64,000 nucleotides of DNA, taken from NCBI GenBank assembly GCA_045805145.1, contig JBJMLU010000066.1:11742-75741 (forward strand), written 5' to 3'. The DNA is from Flavisolibacter sp045805145. GTDB lineage: Bacteria; Bacteroidota; Bacteroidia; Chitinophagales; Chitinophagaceae. The position numbers were made by a program, and so were the translations under genes. Positions 56,382-64,000 of the stretch are shown here, piece after piece. Position 1 is the stretch's first letter, and every line of letters starts with the position of its first letter. A model generated the notes under the pieces. It did not search any database. It saw only the letters and a list, made by a program, of their open reading frames with translations, and was not told the DNA's origin.

Positions 56382-57323
56382 TTGCTACATCGTTTTAAAA
56401 CAATTAATGTGGAGCATGATGAATTTTTATTGAGCGAGTTTAAAAAAGTGCTGCAGAAGTATGGCTCTGATCCTGTTATTGATCTGGATGAGAAGTTTCC
56501 GCACAGGATCGACCTCTTTGTACAGATCCACGAGATTTTGGTCAGGCGGCTCGGAGGTACAATTCCGCCACACAAATGGTCGCACTCGCGCATCGGCTTG
56601 ATCAAACAGGGCTCTGCCGATTATGCCTGCGGAATTTACAAGTTCAAGGCTACAAAAAATACACTGGTAATTATTCCGCCCCGGGTGGTCAATTCCAGCA
56701 CGAACTGGACGGAAAACACGAAAGGATATTTTCTTTTGTTCAATCCGGATTTTTTTCTGCAGAACCATTTTCCGTACAAACACCTGGAAAACAAAAAAAT
56801 CCTCATGTCTTCTATTCAACCTTTTCTTCGGCTTACCGATGATCAGGCAGACCAGGTTGAATCTATCTTCAAAATTATTTTCGAGGAGAAGCAGGGCAAT
56901 CATTCACACAAAAAAGAATTGATCGCCATAAAAATCATTGAGCTTCTGATCTTATCGGAAAGATTATATTCAGAAGTGCTGGATTTTAGTGGTAATGAGA
57001 TCACCCTGGAAGTTGTAAGAAAATTCACGGAGCTCGTAGAAATGAATTTCTATAAAGAAAGGTCTGTTACCTTCTATGCTTCTCGACTGCACATTCATCC
57101 CAATTACCTGAATGCGTTAATCAAAAGCCACACCGGGTGTACTGCAAAAGAATCGATCCAAAACAGGCTTCTGCTCGAAACCAAGTACCTGATACGAAGC
57201 ACCAACCTTTCCATCAAGGAAATCTCCACGCTCCTGGGTTTCGATGACCCTAACTATTTCACCGTTTTCTTCAAAAGGCTTGAAAACCTTTCTCCGATCG
57301 CTTACCGCACGTCTTTTCTTTGA
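56382..57323 (+). CDS. AraC-family transcriptional regulator with cupin-like sensor
   Basis: About 313 residues from a TTG at 56382, or fewer from a GTG at 56409; there is no in-frame ATG near the start and a stop precedes at 56346. The N-terminal part has a cupin-like core (RLGGTIPPHKWSHSRIGLIK, LVIIPPRVVNSSTNWTENTK). The C-terminus is a two-HTH AraC domain (FYASRLHIHPNYLNALIKSH; EISTLLGFDDPNYFTVFFKR). It is divergent to a beta-barrel gene and 97 bases before a response-regulator gene. Ligand unknown. Confidence 0.87.
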   Translation: MLHRFKTINVEHDEFLLSEFKKVLQKYGSDPVIDLDEKFPHRIDLFVQIHEILVRRLGGTIPPHKWSHSRIGLIKQGSADYACGIYKFKATKNTLVIIPPRVVNSSTNWTENTKGYFLLFNPDFFLQNHFPYKHLENKKILMSSIQPFLRLTDDQADQVESIFKIIFEEKQGNHSHKKELIAIKIIELLILSERLYSEVLDFSGNEITLEVVRKFTELVEMNFYKERSVTFYASRLHIHPNYLNALIKSHTGCTAKESIQNRLLLETKYLIRSTNLSIKEISTLLGFDDPNYFTVFFKRLENLSPIAYRTSFL

Positions 57324-57420
57324 AAATCAAAGACCATTGTTTGATTCTTAAAGGCAAATCAGACCTGCCTGAATCAACTTTGCATTTCGAAATGGAAATA
57401 ATGAATCAAAGATTTGAAAG

Positions 57421-58143
57421 ATGCGTCTCACAGTTCTGATCCTCAACAACCACTGGCTGGTTCGGCGGGCCTGGAGCTTCATTCTGGCAAGTGATCCACG
57501 GTTCAGGGTAATCGCCGAATGCAATGATTTTGAATCTGCGCTGGTGCGGGCAAGAAACCTGCAGCCGGATCTAATTCTACTGGACAGCGATATGGACGGA
57601 CTCGATGGTATCGATCTGGAACCTTTTGTGCAGATGTTCTCATCAACTTCGAAGGTCCTGGGAATAACAGGACAGTCTTTTTCTTTTTTCCGACTCAATT
57701 CATTTCAAAAAAAGCAGGGCAGACAGGTTTCGAAAAAAATTCCCATTCAACGCCTTTTCCAGGCGCTACAGGAACTAAAACCTGAACGAGCGATAGAATT
57801 CCCCGTGATGCAGAGCACCGATACAAAAATTGACAGCGATCATAAGTATTTGCCCTGGGCCACGGAAAGTTTCTCCATCTACGAGCTTGAAATTATTGCA
57901 GGTGTATTGAATCATCTGTCTCTAAAAGAGATTTCGCTTGCCTGCAGAATGCCACAGGGAAATGTAAAAAAACATCTGGCCAGGATCATCAAAGACCTTC
58001 GGCTGAATAATATTTCAGAACTGATACAGTTCATCCTAAAAACCAACGGAATTTTCAACAGGCTGGCCATGACGATTGACCATTCCGCACCCGGTAAACA
58101 AGCACATGAGAGGACCTGGGGTCCGGCTTTGCATTGGAATTAA
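57421..58143 (+). CDS. LuxR-type response regulator with atypical receiver
   Basis: 240 residues. Receiver 1-115: the phosphoacceptor Asp55 (LILLDSDMDG) remains, with a Thr in KVLGITG and Lys near ...SKKIPIQRLF, but the acidic metal-binding pair is Asn9-Asn10 (LILNNHWLVRR in place of DD). A LuxR-like HTH spans about 155-205 (ELEIIAGVLNHLSLKEISLA, PQGNVKKHLARIIKDL), then a 30-residue tail without a known motif. Without the acidic pair, Mg2+-dependent phosphorylation is doubtful; the protein may be constitutive or bind another signal. No kinase gene is next to it. Confidence 0.85.
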   Translation: MRLTVLILNNHWLVRRAWSFILASDPRFRVIAECNDFESALVRARNLQPDLILLDSDMDGLDGIDLEPFVQMFSSTSKVLGITGQSFSFFRLNSFQKKQGRQVSKKIPIQRLFQALQELKPERAIEFPVMQSTDTKIDSDHKYLPWATESFSIYELEIIAGVLNHLSLKEISLACRMPQGNVKKHLARIIKDLRLNNISELIQFILKTNGIFNRLAMTIDHSAPGKQAHERTWGPALHWN

Positions 58144-58391
58144 TAAATGAAGAACCAGAATGGAAAGACAACAACTGAGTACTGAAGTTTGCAAATGCCG
58201 GGCCTATTGGTTCACTATCAGCTAAGTTAGAACTGAATTTGTCAGGGGAAGTCAAGTGAATCCGTTAGCATATTAACTTATACAGATGTTCGGCTCTCAT
58301 GCGAACATTTATAAATCTTCACTTCTTACATGGCTGACAATTTTGTTTCTTAAAAAGAATGACAAACCTTGCATAGGACAAAAAAATCATT

Positions 58392-59282
58392 ATGCAGTGG
58401 AATCGTCTTGTCTTTACAACCCTCAGTGTACTGCTCATCTCCTGTGTCAGCAGCAAAAAATTCAAAAGCCTTTCGGCCAATAACCAGGGCCTTCAAACTG
58501 ACCTCACCAAGTGTAAGTCGGACTATGGTGAGCTCAATGCAAACAAACAGTCGCTCGAAACCGAAGTAGCCGCATTGAAAAAAGAATCAGTTGATCTGAA
58601 CACACAGATTGATTATCTGAAAAAAAATAATACCCAGGCCTTGCAGCAACTCGAGGATATGTCCGTGATCTCCAAGCAACAGTCGGAAAGCATCAAAAAA
58701 TCCATGGAGAACATCGGCGCGAAGGATTCTTACATTCAGACCCTTCAACAACAAATGGCCTATAAAGATTCCCTGAACATGGCGCTAGTGATGAATATCA
58801 AGGGTGTGATCGGCAATCTGAATGACCAGGACATTAATGTGAAAGTGGACAAGGGCATTGTAATCATAGACATTTCAGACAAGATGTTGTTCAAAAGCGG
58901 AAGCTATGATGTAACCGACCAGGCAAAGCTGGTGCTGGGGAAAGTAGCTACGGTGCTGAAGAATCAAAGCAATATTGAATTCATGGTGGAAGGACATACG
59001 GATAGTGTTCGCTATAAAGGGAATAAGTATTTAAAAGATAACTGGGATCTGAGTGTGAAGCGGGCCACTACCGTTGTAAGGCTTTTGCAAACGCAGTACG
59101 GAATGGATCCCCGCAAAATGCTTGCGGCGGGAAGAGGTGAATACAACCCGATTACAGAAAATAATACCGAAGAAGGACGATCGATCAACCGCCGCACCAG
59201 GATCGTGATTCTGCCTGAATTGGACCAGTTCTTCAAGTTGCTGGAAACACCCAAAGGGCAAACAACTTCGTTCAAGAACTAG
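58392..59282 (+). CDS. OmpA-family lipoprotein with coiled coil
   Basis: 296 residues: lipobox SVLLISCVSSKKF, a long coiled coil (about 25-120; LETEVAALKKESVDLNTQI), and an OmpA domain (IEFMVEGHTDSVRYKGNKYL, SVKRATTVVRLLQTQYG, NRRTRIVILPEL). Same architecture as the protein at 50091-50840, with a longer coiled coil; likely paralogues tying the outer membrane to peptidoglycan. A bidirectional terminator follows 55 bases after the stop. Confidence 0.93.
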   Translation: MQWNRLVFTTLSVLLISCVSSKKFKSLSANNQGLQTDLTKCKSDYGELNANKQSLETEVAALKKESVDLNTQIDYLKKNNTQALQQLEDMSVISKQQSESIKKSMENIGAKDSYIQTLQQQMAYKDSLNMALVMNIKGVIGNLNDQDINVKVDKGIVIIDISDKMLFKSGSYDVTDQAKLVLGKVATVLKNQSNIEFMVEGHTDSVRYKGNKYLKDNWDLSVKRATTVVRLLQTQYGMDPRKMLAAGRGEYNPITENNTEEGRSINRRTRIVILPELDQFFKLLETPKGQTTSFKN

Positions 59283-59336
59283 GCTGATATTCATCAGCAG
59301 GTTTTATAATCAGAACGCCTTTGACCATACATCAAA

Positions 59337-59358
59337 AAAGCCCCTCGAAAGGGGCTTT
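59337..59358. terminator. Bidirectional terminator
   Basis: 9-bp stem AAAGCCCCT/AGGGGCTTT with tetraloop CGAA. On the minus strand six T follow (end of the 34-residue peptide gene); on the plus strand it is the expected end of the OmpA gene, though its T run is short. Confidence 0.82.
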
Positions 59359-59383
59359 GCTATCAATCTTATTTATAACTCAA

Positions 59384-59488
59384 TTATACAAACAAAATAG
59401 AAACTGTTACGATGAGCGCCAGGATAATTGATACAATCAAAGTGTCCTGAACTTGTTCATTCATTAGAGAAGGGATAATCTTTTTCAT
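59384..59488 (-). CDS. 34-residue single-span membrane peptide
   Basis: A complete frame of 35 codons: ATG at 59488, TAA at 59384. The start MKKIIPSLMNEQVQ is followed by a single hydrophobic segment, DTLIVSIILALIVTVSILFV. Length and polarity suit a small inner-membrane peptide with the positive N-terminus in the cytoplasm. It is followed 25 bases later by a strong terminator with its T run on this strand, supporting a real transcript. Too short for routine gene finders. Role unknown; small regulators of larger membrane proteins look like this. Confidence 0.6.
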   Translation of the reverse strand: MKKIIPSLMNEQVQDTLIVSIILALIVTVSILFV

Positions 59489-59713
59489 AACCGAAGTTTT
59501 AAAAGGGTTTAAAATTATTCGGTTTTCAAGGAATTCGGACCACTGATCAGTCGTTTAACGCGCGATTGCAAGTGCAAGATACTAGGTGGTTTTACATTAT
59601 TCAATAGGAAAACTACGATTGTCTGCATGGAAAAATTGAGAAGGTCTGATTACCAGAACACTAAACATATCATTGCAGCTCAAAAATTTTCTTAAAGCCT
59701 GAATGAAAAAGAG

Positions 59714-59737
59714 AAACCGCCCCGGGAAGGGCGGTTT
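59714..59737. terminator. Orphan terminator-like hairpin
   Basis: 9-bp stem AAACCGCCC/GGGCGGTTT with a 6-base loop; six T follow closely on the plus strand and a CTCTTTTTC run follows on the minus strand. No gene ends beside it on either strand, so an unannotated short transcript is possible. Confidence 0.6.
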
Positions 59738-59849
59738 GAATTTTTTGTCAGGCCGGATCAGCTTTCATTAGGAAGGATTGATCTATTGTGGCTTTACCTG
59801 ACTTCTTCCTGTTGGCTTTTCAATCTCTGGATTTGGACACTTGTCGAAA

Positions 59850-59945
59850 CAAGTTAGGATTTTGGTTTTTCGGATCTGGATTGATTGGTCTTTCTGGATT
59901 TTGGATTTGGTTTTTCGGATCTGGATTTTTTCGGTTTTCTAAGGA
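59850..59945. repeat. Imperfect direct repeat, TTTGG-rich
   Basis: ggtttttcggatctggatt occurs twice about 54 bases apart, with related fragments in between and after. The block looks like a degenerate tandem array of low complexity. Confidence 0.6.
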
Positions 59946-60109
59946 ATTGGTTTATGATTTGGTTTTTCTGGATTTCGTTTTTCGTTGGATACTGGTTTCA
60001 ATCGCTATTCCTGACACAAAGATGTAATGAGAAATTTACAGGGGAAAATCAATTCGATAAATGTATTATTCTATTCGACGAACGGAAATATCCGAAGGGA
60101 ATTTACGAA

Positions 60110-60405
60110 GCTGCGAGCAGTGAGAGCTGTTGGCTGTTGGCTTTTGGCGGTTGGTGCTTTTTTGTAGCCTGCGGCGGAAGCTTTGGTGATAATAGCTTGT
60201 TGGGTAGGCCGCAAAGGACATACAGAGCGCAATGAAATTTATGACTTCCTCTGCGCCCACATCCTTTGCATTTAATTTTTCAATAAATAAAAAACTTTCT
60301 TCGACACAAAGACAAGAAGAGCTCAACTAGTGCACAAGGCATTTAAGAAAACAATCTTGACAAAATAACTCGCAGCCCGAAGCCCACAGCTCTTTCACCA
60401 CAATT
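60110..60405. repeat. Imperfect inverted repeat upstream of ung
   Basis: The left end reads gtgagagctgttggctgttg and the right end, complemented, reads gtgaaagagctgtgggcttc; both continue with GC-rich related sequence. Arms are about 40 bases and diverged, separated by about 210 bases. A further class of dispersed palindromic repeat is likely. Confidence 0.45.
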
Positions 60406-60433
60406 CAATAACTTCATTGGCAAAATTCAATTG

Positions 60434-61105
60434 ATGAACGTAAAGATCGAGTCATCCTGGAAGAAAGTACTCGAAGATGAATTCAGCAAGCCCTATTTCA
60501 AACAGATCGCCGAACATCTGAAGACCGAAAAAGCACAGGGCAAAACCATTTACCCGCCAGGATCACTGATCTTTAATGCCTTTATGCAAACTCCTTTCGA
60601 TGAAGTGAAGGCCGTGATCCTGGGACAGGATCCTTATCACGGGCCCGGACAAGCCATGGGATTGAGTTTCTCTGTACCCAAAGGAGTACCTGAACCTCCT
60701 TCACTGGTCAACATCTTCAAAGAACTTCATGATGATACCGGCGTTCCCATTCCAAAAAACGGTGACCTCACCAAATGGGCCAGGGAAGGTGTGATGCTGC
60801 TCAATGCTTCGCTAACTGTACGAGCCGGTGAACCCATGAGCCATTCCAAGATAGGATGGCATATTTTTACCAATACGGTGATCAGCAAGATCTCTGAGCT
60901 CAAAGAACACGTTGTGTTTCTGCTCTGGGGCAAATTTGCACAGGAAAAAACAGAACTCATCGACACTAAAAAACACCAGGTCTTAAAAGCCGCACATCCC
61001 TCTCCCCTTGCCGCCAGTCATGGGTTCTTTGGTTGCAGGCATTTTTCAAAGACCAATACTTATTTAATGAAGAAGGGCATTCAGCCTATTGATTGGGCCC
61101 TTTAA
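60434..61105 (+). CDS. ung: Uracil-DNA glycosylase, family 1
   Basis: 223 residues from the ATG at 60434 (a TTG lies one codon before). GQDPYHGPGQAMG holds the catalytic water-activating Asp, LLNASLTVRAGEPMSH the uracil-binding Asn, and AHPSPLAASHGFFGCRHFS the leucine-loop with the catalytic His. All family-1 Ung motifs are present at normal length. It removes uracil from DNA after cytosine deamination or dUMP misincorporation, starting base-excision repair. The acetyltransferase gene follows after 8 bases. Confidence 0.98.
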   Translation: MNVKIESSWKKVLEDEFSKPYFKQIAEHLKTEKAQGKTIYPPGSLIFNAFMQTPFDEVKAVILGQDPYHGPGQAMGLSFSVPKGVPEPPSLVNIFKELHDDTGVPIPKNGDLTKWAREGVMLLNASLTVRAGEPMSHSKIGWHIFTNTVISKISELKEHVVFLLWGKFAQEKTELIDTKKHQVLKAAHPSPLAASHGFFGCRHFSKTNTYLMKKGIQPIDWAL

Positions 61106-61113
61106 ATTTGCGG

Positions 61114-61710
61114 ATGATACCTTCCGATCTGGTCCTGCAAAACAACAATACCTGTCTTCGTCCAACAAAAAAAGAGGATTATGAAAGTTTTCTTCGTCTG
61201 GCAAAGGACGAGGATGCCTGGAACTATTTCACACTAAATCTTTCACAACCAGATCAACTTTCCACCTGGATGGAAGCGGCATTTCGCGAAAAAGAAAATA
61301 ATATAAGGAGGCCGTTCACCATCATCGATAAAAACTCCGGGTTCATCGCTGGAAGCACCAGTCTGGGAAATATTTCCTTTCATGACCTTCGCCTCGAGAT
61401 CGGATGGTCCTGGCTCGGAAAAGAATTCAGAAGTACAGGAATAAACAGGCAATGCAAATTTCTTTTGATGCAATACAGCTTCGAAACACTTCAATTTGAA
61501 AGGGTGGAATTTAAAACAGACAAACTCAATGCAAGGGCCAGGAAAGGTCTTGAAAAAATTGGCGGCGTAGAAGAAGGCGTCATGCGCAGCCACATGACCA
61601 TGTGGAACAGCAGGCGTAGGGATTCGGTTTATTATAGTGTATTAAAAAGAGAATGGCCCATGCTGAAACAAACAATTTTTAAAGACCTTGCGGCAGATGA
61701 AAATCATTAA
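61114..61710 (+). CDS. GNAT-family N-acetyltransferase (RimJ/RimL-like)
   Basis: 198 residues from ATG 61114; the frame runs back to 61093, overlapping ung, but those residues are not conserved-looking. LRPTKKEDYESFLRLAKDED opens the fold, EIGWSWLGKEFRSTGINRQC is the acetyl-CoA region with a slightly changed P-loop, and FERVEFKTDKLNARARKGLE is typical of RimJ/RimL-like enzymes. Substrate unknown, perhaps a protein N-terminus or small amine. It overlaps plsC by 14 bases. Confidence 0.87.
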   Translation: MIPSDLVLQNNNTCLRPTKKEDYESFLRLAKDEDAWNYFTLNLSQPDQLSTWMEAAFREKENNIRRPFTIIDKNSGFIAGSTSLGNISFHDLRLEIGWSWLGKEFRSTGINRQCKFLLMQYSFETLQFERVEFKTDKLNARARKGLEKIGGVEEGVMRSHMTMWNSRRRDSVYYSVLKREWPMLKQTIFKDLAADENH

Positions 61711-62434
61711 AGAAATTCTGGGTCGCGTTTTTGCACTCTGGGCGCTTGTGCTTTTTGCCGGAGGATTGATCATCATATTTATTCCCGTGTGGATCATCAG
61801 TTACCAGCCCGAACCCAAAAGAACAGTACATGTTTTTAAAGTGCTCCATATCTGGATGAAATTCTTTTTTGTACTCAGTGGTGTAAGAAGAGTGATCCTC
61901 GGCCATGAAAATTTTAAGAAGGGCGAAAACTATGTAGTGGTTTGCAACCACAATTCCTTTATGGATGTTCCTCTGTCTAGTCCTGCAATACCTGGCGCCA
62001 ATAAAACAATTGCGAAGGCAGAAATGGCCCGCATTCCCATATTCGGTGCCATCTATAAGTCGGGAAGTGTGCTTGTGGACCGCAGAAGCGAAGAAAGCAG
62101 GAGAAAAAGTTATGTGCGCATGAAAGAAGTTCTGGCAATGGGACTGCATATGTGCATCTATCCGGAAGGCACCCGGAACAAAACCTCAGAGCCTCTTCAA
62201 AGATTTCACGACGGAGCATTTAAGCTCGCCGTAGAAAACAACAAAGCAGTGATACCTGCACTGATTTTCTATACACGCAAAGTTCTTCCGAGAAAGATTT
62301 TTTATTTCTGGCCACACCGGGTTGAAATGCATTTCCTTCCTCCTGTTCCGGTAGGAACCAAAACTTCCCAGATCCTCAAAGAAGAAGTATTTCAGATCAT
62401 GAAAAATTATTTGCTCTCCAAAGGTGAATGGTGA
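61697..62434 (+). CDS. plsC: 1-acyl-sn-glycerol-3-phosphate acyltransferase
   Basis: 245 residues from ATG 61697. One strong N-terminal membrane segment (LWALVLFAGGLIIIFIPVWI), then the PlsC domain: CNHNSFMD gives the HX4D catalytic motif, YPEGTRNKT the EGTR phosphate-binding motif. It adds the second acyl chain to lysophosphatidic acid at the inner membrane. Overlap with the GNAT gene implies coupled translation. It ends at the border of palindrome C, convergent with lptD. Confidence 0.93.
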   Translation: MKIIKEILGRVFALWALVLFAGGLIIIFIPVWIISYQPEPKRTVHVFKVLHIWMKFFFVLSGVRRVILGHENFKKGENYVVVCNHNSFMDVPLSSPAIPGANKTIAKAEMARIPIFGAIYKSGSVLVDRRSEESRRKSYVRMKEVLAMGLHMCIYPEGTRNKTSEPLQRFHDGAFKLAVENNKAVIPALIFYTRKVLPRKIFYFWPHRVEMHFLPPVPVGTKTSQILKEEVFQIMKNYLLSKGEW

Positions 62435-62440
62435 GAGGGA

Positions 62441-62852
62441 GTTCTGAGTTCGGAGTTCAGAGTTCGGAGTTCAAAGTTGAAAGTCGGGAGTTCAAAGTCG
62501 GGAGTTCAAAGTCGGTGAACTGTGGAGCGGTTAGTACTACGTGTTGGTGGGGGATTGCTTCGCTTCGCTCGCAATGACGTTCATGGGTTCAATCTTTGCC
62601 TTAATTCGATTGCTTGAGTTAGCTATGAACCTGCCTTTAACCTCTAGTGAATGCCTCTTCCTCAAATTTAAGATCGGCCCGAAATTTTATAGTAACCACC
62701 TTAATTTACATCATTGTGAGCGAAGCGACAGGGTACACTGTAGCTTACCGAAGGCATAAGCAATTCCCACCAACCCGTAGTACTGACCGCTCCATAGTTC
62801 ACCGACTTTGAACTCCCGACTTTGAACTTTGAACTTTGAACTCTGAACTCCC
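62441..62852. repeat. Palindromic repeat C with GAGTTC-type tandem ends
   Basis: Centre near 62659. Outer ends are short tandem units (gagttcaaagtcgg and variants) that mirror each other (62441-62520 and 62800-62852); inner arms share gtcggtgaact and agtactacg, then the core gcttcgctcgcaatgacg on the left and its diverged complement on the right, which has an extra segment of about 35 bases. It separates the convergent plsC and lptD genes and ends two bases before the lptD stop codon. No gene inside. Confidence 0.85.
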
Positions 62853-62854
62853 AA

Positions 62855-64000
62855 TTAATAATTATAAAACGTTCTCGTCCGGTTTACGCGCAGATCTTGA
62901 AGAATGGATGACTTGGGATTGAGCGTGATGTTGAAGGAACGGTATTGTCCAATGGGTGTAACGTTTACAGACATCTGCCAGCAGTGCATTTCGCGCGACA
63001 CAGACATGGTGAACATGGTCAGCTGCATGGTATTGAAATCGAAATAACCGTTTGTATTAAAATTCCATTTTGGCGTGAGGCTGAAACTATTGTTGAAAGA
63101 AAGATTCGAGAATACGCTCGTTTTGAATTTTTTTGTAACCGGATCTATTGCATTATTAAAAGTGAGCGAATAAGAAATATTGAGCGACCAGGGGATATTG
63201 AAGTCAACAAATTCCGCCGGATTGCGGCGCATATAATCCTGCAACCTTTCCTTGTCAGCAAGTAAATTAGGATCGGTGCCTGTAGGACGGATTGGAGTTG
63301 GTGTAGATGCTTTCGAGGCATCCCTGGGTTTACTTTGAAAATTGGTGGACATGGATATACTTCCGGCATTCAGTCGTCCGAGGCGAAATCTATCGCCCTG
63401 CCAGACAAATTTGTTGAGATACTGGCCATTGCTATCCTGCTGATATGGATTGTATACGGCCTGCGCAGTGATGTTGAGTTTTTCAAACAAGGTCGTGCGG
63501 AAATAAATATTGAATGGAAGAAGTTGCATTGAATCGGCGAGGAAATTATAACCACTGGTAAATCCAAATCCATCAATCAGTCTAATCCTTTTTATGGCGT
63601 TTACACCCGTATCTTTTTTACTACGCAATTTCATCTCAAGATTGTTGTCCACCCCGAATGAAATGCCACCAAACTTCCCATAGCCATAACTGGGAAAGAG
63701 ATTGTACCTCGGATCAATCTGGGGAAGCACCACTGTTCTTCCGGTTGTGTCCTTAATAACGTCATAATATTTTTTCGAGAGGTTGGGCTTGTAATTGAAA
63801 TTGAGGTTCGGACGGATGGTGTGCCTGATGCCCTGATATCTTCCTTTTTTCTTTTTAGGTAAAAAGGTTCCATAAATAGCTGTATTAAGTCCAATACCAA
63901 AACTTAGTTGGCGATCGATGAACAATCCCTTTCTATCATAAATGGTGTCCAGTTTATTATTTACATTATCCCATTCTCTGCTCATGCGACGGGTAAGCCA
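62855..64000 (-). CDS. lptD: LptD-like LPS-assembly outer-membrane protein, 5' part cut by window edge
   Basis: The frame stays open to the right window edge (WLTRR precedes the internal Met at 63985), so at least 381 C-terminal residues are visible. They are barrel strands: RHTIRPNLNFNYKPNLSKKY, WSLNISYSLTFNNAI, and the C-terminal EMHCWQMSVNVTPIGQYRSF, which with LNPKSSILQDLRVNR matches the end of Bacteroidota LptD-like proteins. In the family this barrel, with LptE, inserts lipopolysaccharide into the outer leaflet. The N-terminal periplasmic domain should lie beyond base 64000. Confidence 0.83.
   Translation of the reverse strand, partial: WLTRRMSREWDNVNNKLDTIYDRKGLFIDRQLSFGIGLNTAIYGTFLPKKKKGRYQGIRHTIRPNLNFNYKPNLSKKYYDVIKDTTGRTVVLPQIDPRYNLFPSYGYGKFGGISFGVDNNLEMKLRSKKDTGVNAIKRIRLIDGFGFTSGYNFLADSMQLLPFNIYFRTTLFEKLNITAQAVYNPYQQDSNGQYLNKFVWQGDRFRLGRLNAGSISMSTNFQSKPRDASKASTPTPIRPTGTDPNLLADKERLQDYMRRNPAEFVDFNIPWSLNISYSLTFNNAIDPVTKKFKTSVFSNLSFNNSFSLTPKWNFNTNGYFDFNTMQLTMFTMSVSREMHCWQMSVNVTPIGQYRSFNITLNPKSSILQDLRVNRTRTFYNY

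Larger units (their letters stand above)
59489..60433. other. Repeat-rich gap without genes
   Basis: About 940 bases between the small peptide gene and ung. It contains an orphan terminator (59714-59737), a TTTGG-rich direct repeat (59850-59945) and an imperfect inverted repeat (about 60110-60405). Frames in it are low-complexity or repeat-derived and none is credible as a gene. Confidence 0.65.

Noticed and set aside
59788..60235. Phe/Trp/Gly-rich frames upstream of ung
   Set aside because: Low-complexity translation of the degenerate TTTGG tandem block; hydrophobic only because of base composition.

Overview
The window looks like a chromosomal segment of a Bacteroidota species, probably in or near the Chitinophagaceae. 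The signs are two SusC/SusD pairs, a LytS/LytTR two-component pair, a Bacteroidota-type LptD, many small outer-membrane beta-barrel proteins, weak Shine-Dalgarno signals and moderately AT-rich DNA. I saw no rRNA, tRNA, CRISPR array, transposase or phage gene. Every family name rests on reading motifs in the translations; no database search was possible.

Region 1 (1-2932, minus): the start of an arabinan/xylan-degrading locus, with a GH51 arabinofuranosidase cut by the left window edge and a GH43 enzyme. A 0.94-kb palindromic repeat (A) lies upstream.

Region 2 (4346-28394, all minus): the main accessory block. Transcription runs SusC, SusD, SusC, SusD, DUF4843 lipoprotein, PKD-like lipoprotein, terminator; then an inactivated metzincin-like protease, its intact paralogue, two TlpA-like thioredoxins, terminator; then a DsbD alpha-domain protein, a DsbD whose own alpha domain lacks its cysteines, and a cysteine-synthase-like enzyme, terminator. 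I infer a system that binds, cuts, reduces and imports proteinaceous, perhaps disulfide-rich, material. A LytS/LytTR pair (28715-30574) is divergent from it and is the obvious candidate regulator. Palindrome B follows.

Region 3 (31542-43635): a porin and a small secreted protein on minus, then a plus-strand run of aspartase, asparaginase, a DcaP-like porin, glutaminase, a second porin, an amidohydrolase and two DUF4239 membrane proteins. The three amino-acid enzymes all carry export signals, which suggests deamidation/deamination of Asn, Gln and Asp in the periplasm. A membrane-anchored AraC regulator faces the end of the run.

Region 4 (45190-59490): envelope and regulatory genes: a DUF4136 lipoprotein, beta-barrels, a pentapeptide-repeat membrane protein, two OmpA lipoproteins, an ECF sigma factor, two regulators (one with an atypical receiver) and a 34-residue membrane peptide gene.

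Region 5 (59500-64000): a repeat-rich gap, then ung, a GNAT acetyltransferase and plsC as an overlapping run, palindrome C, and the 3' part of lptD cut by the right window edge.
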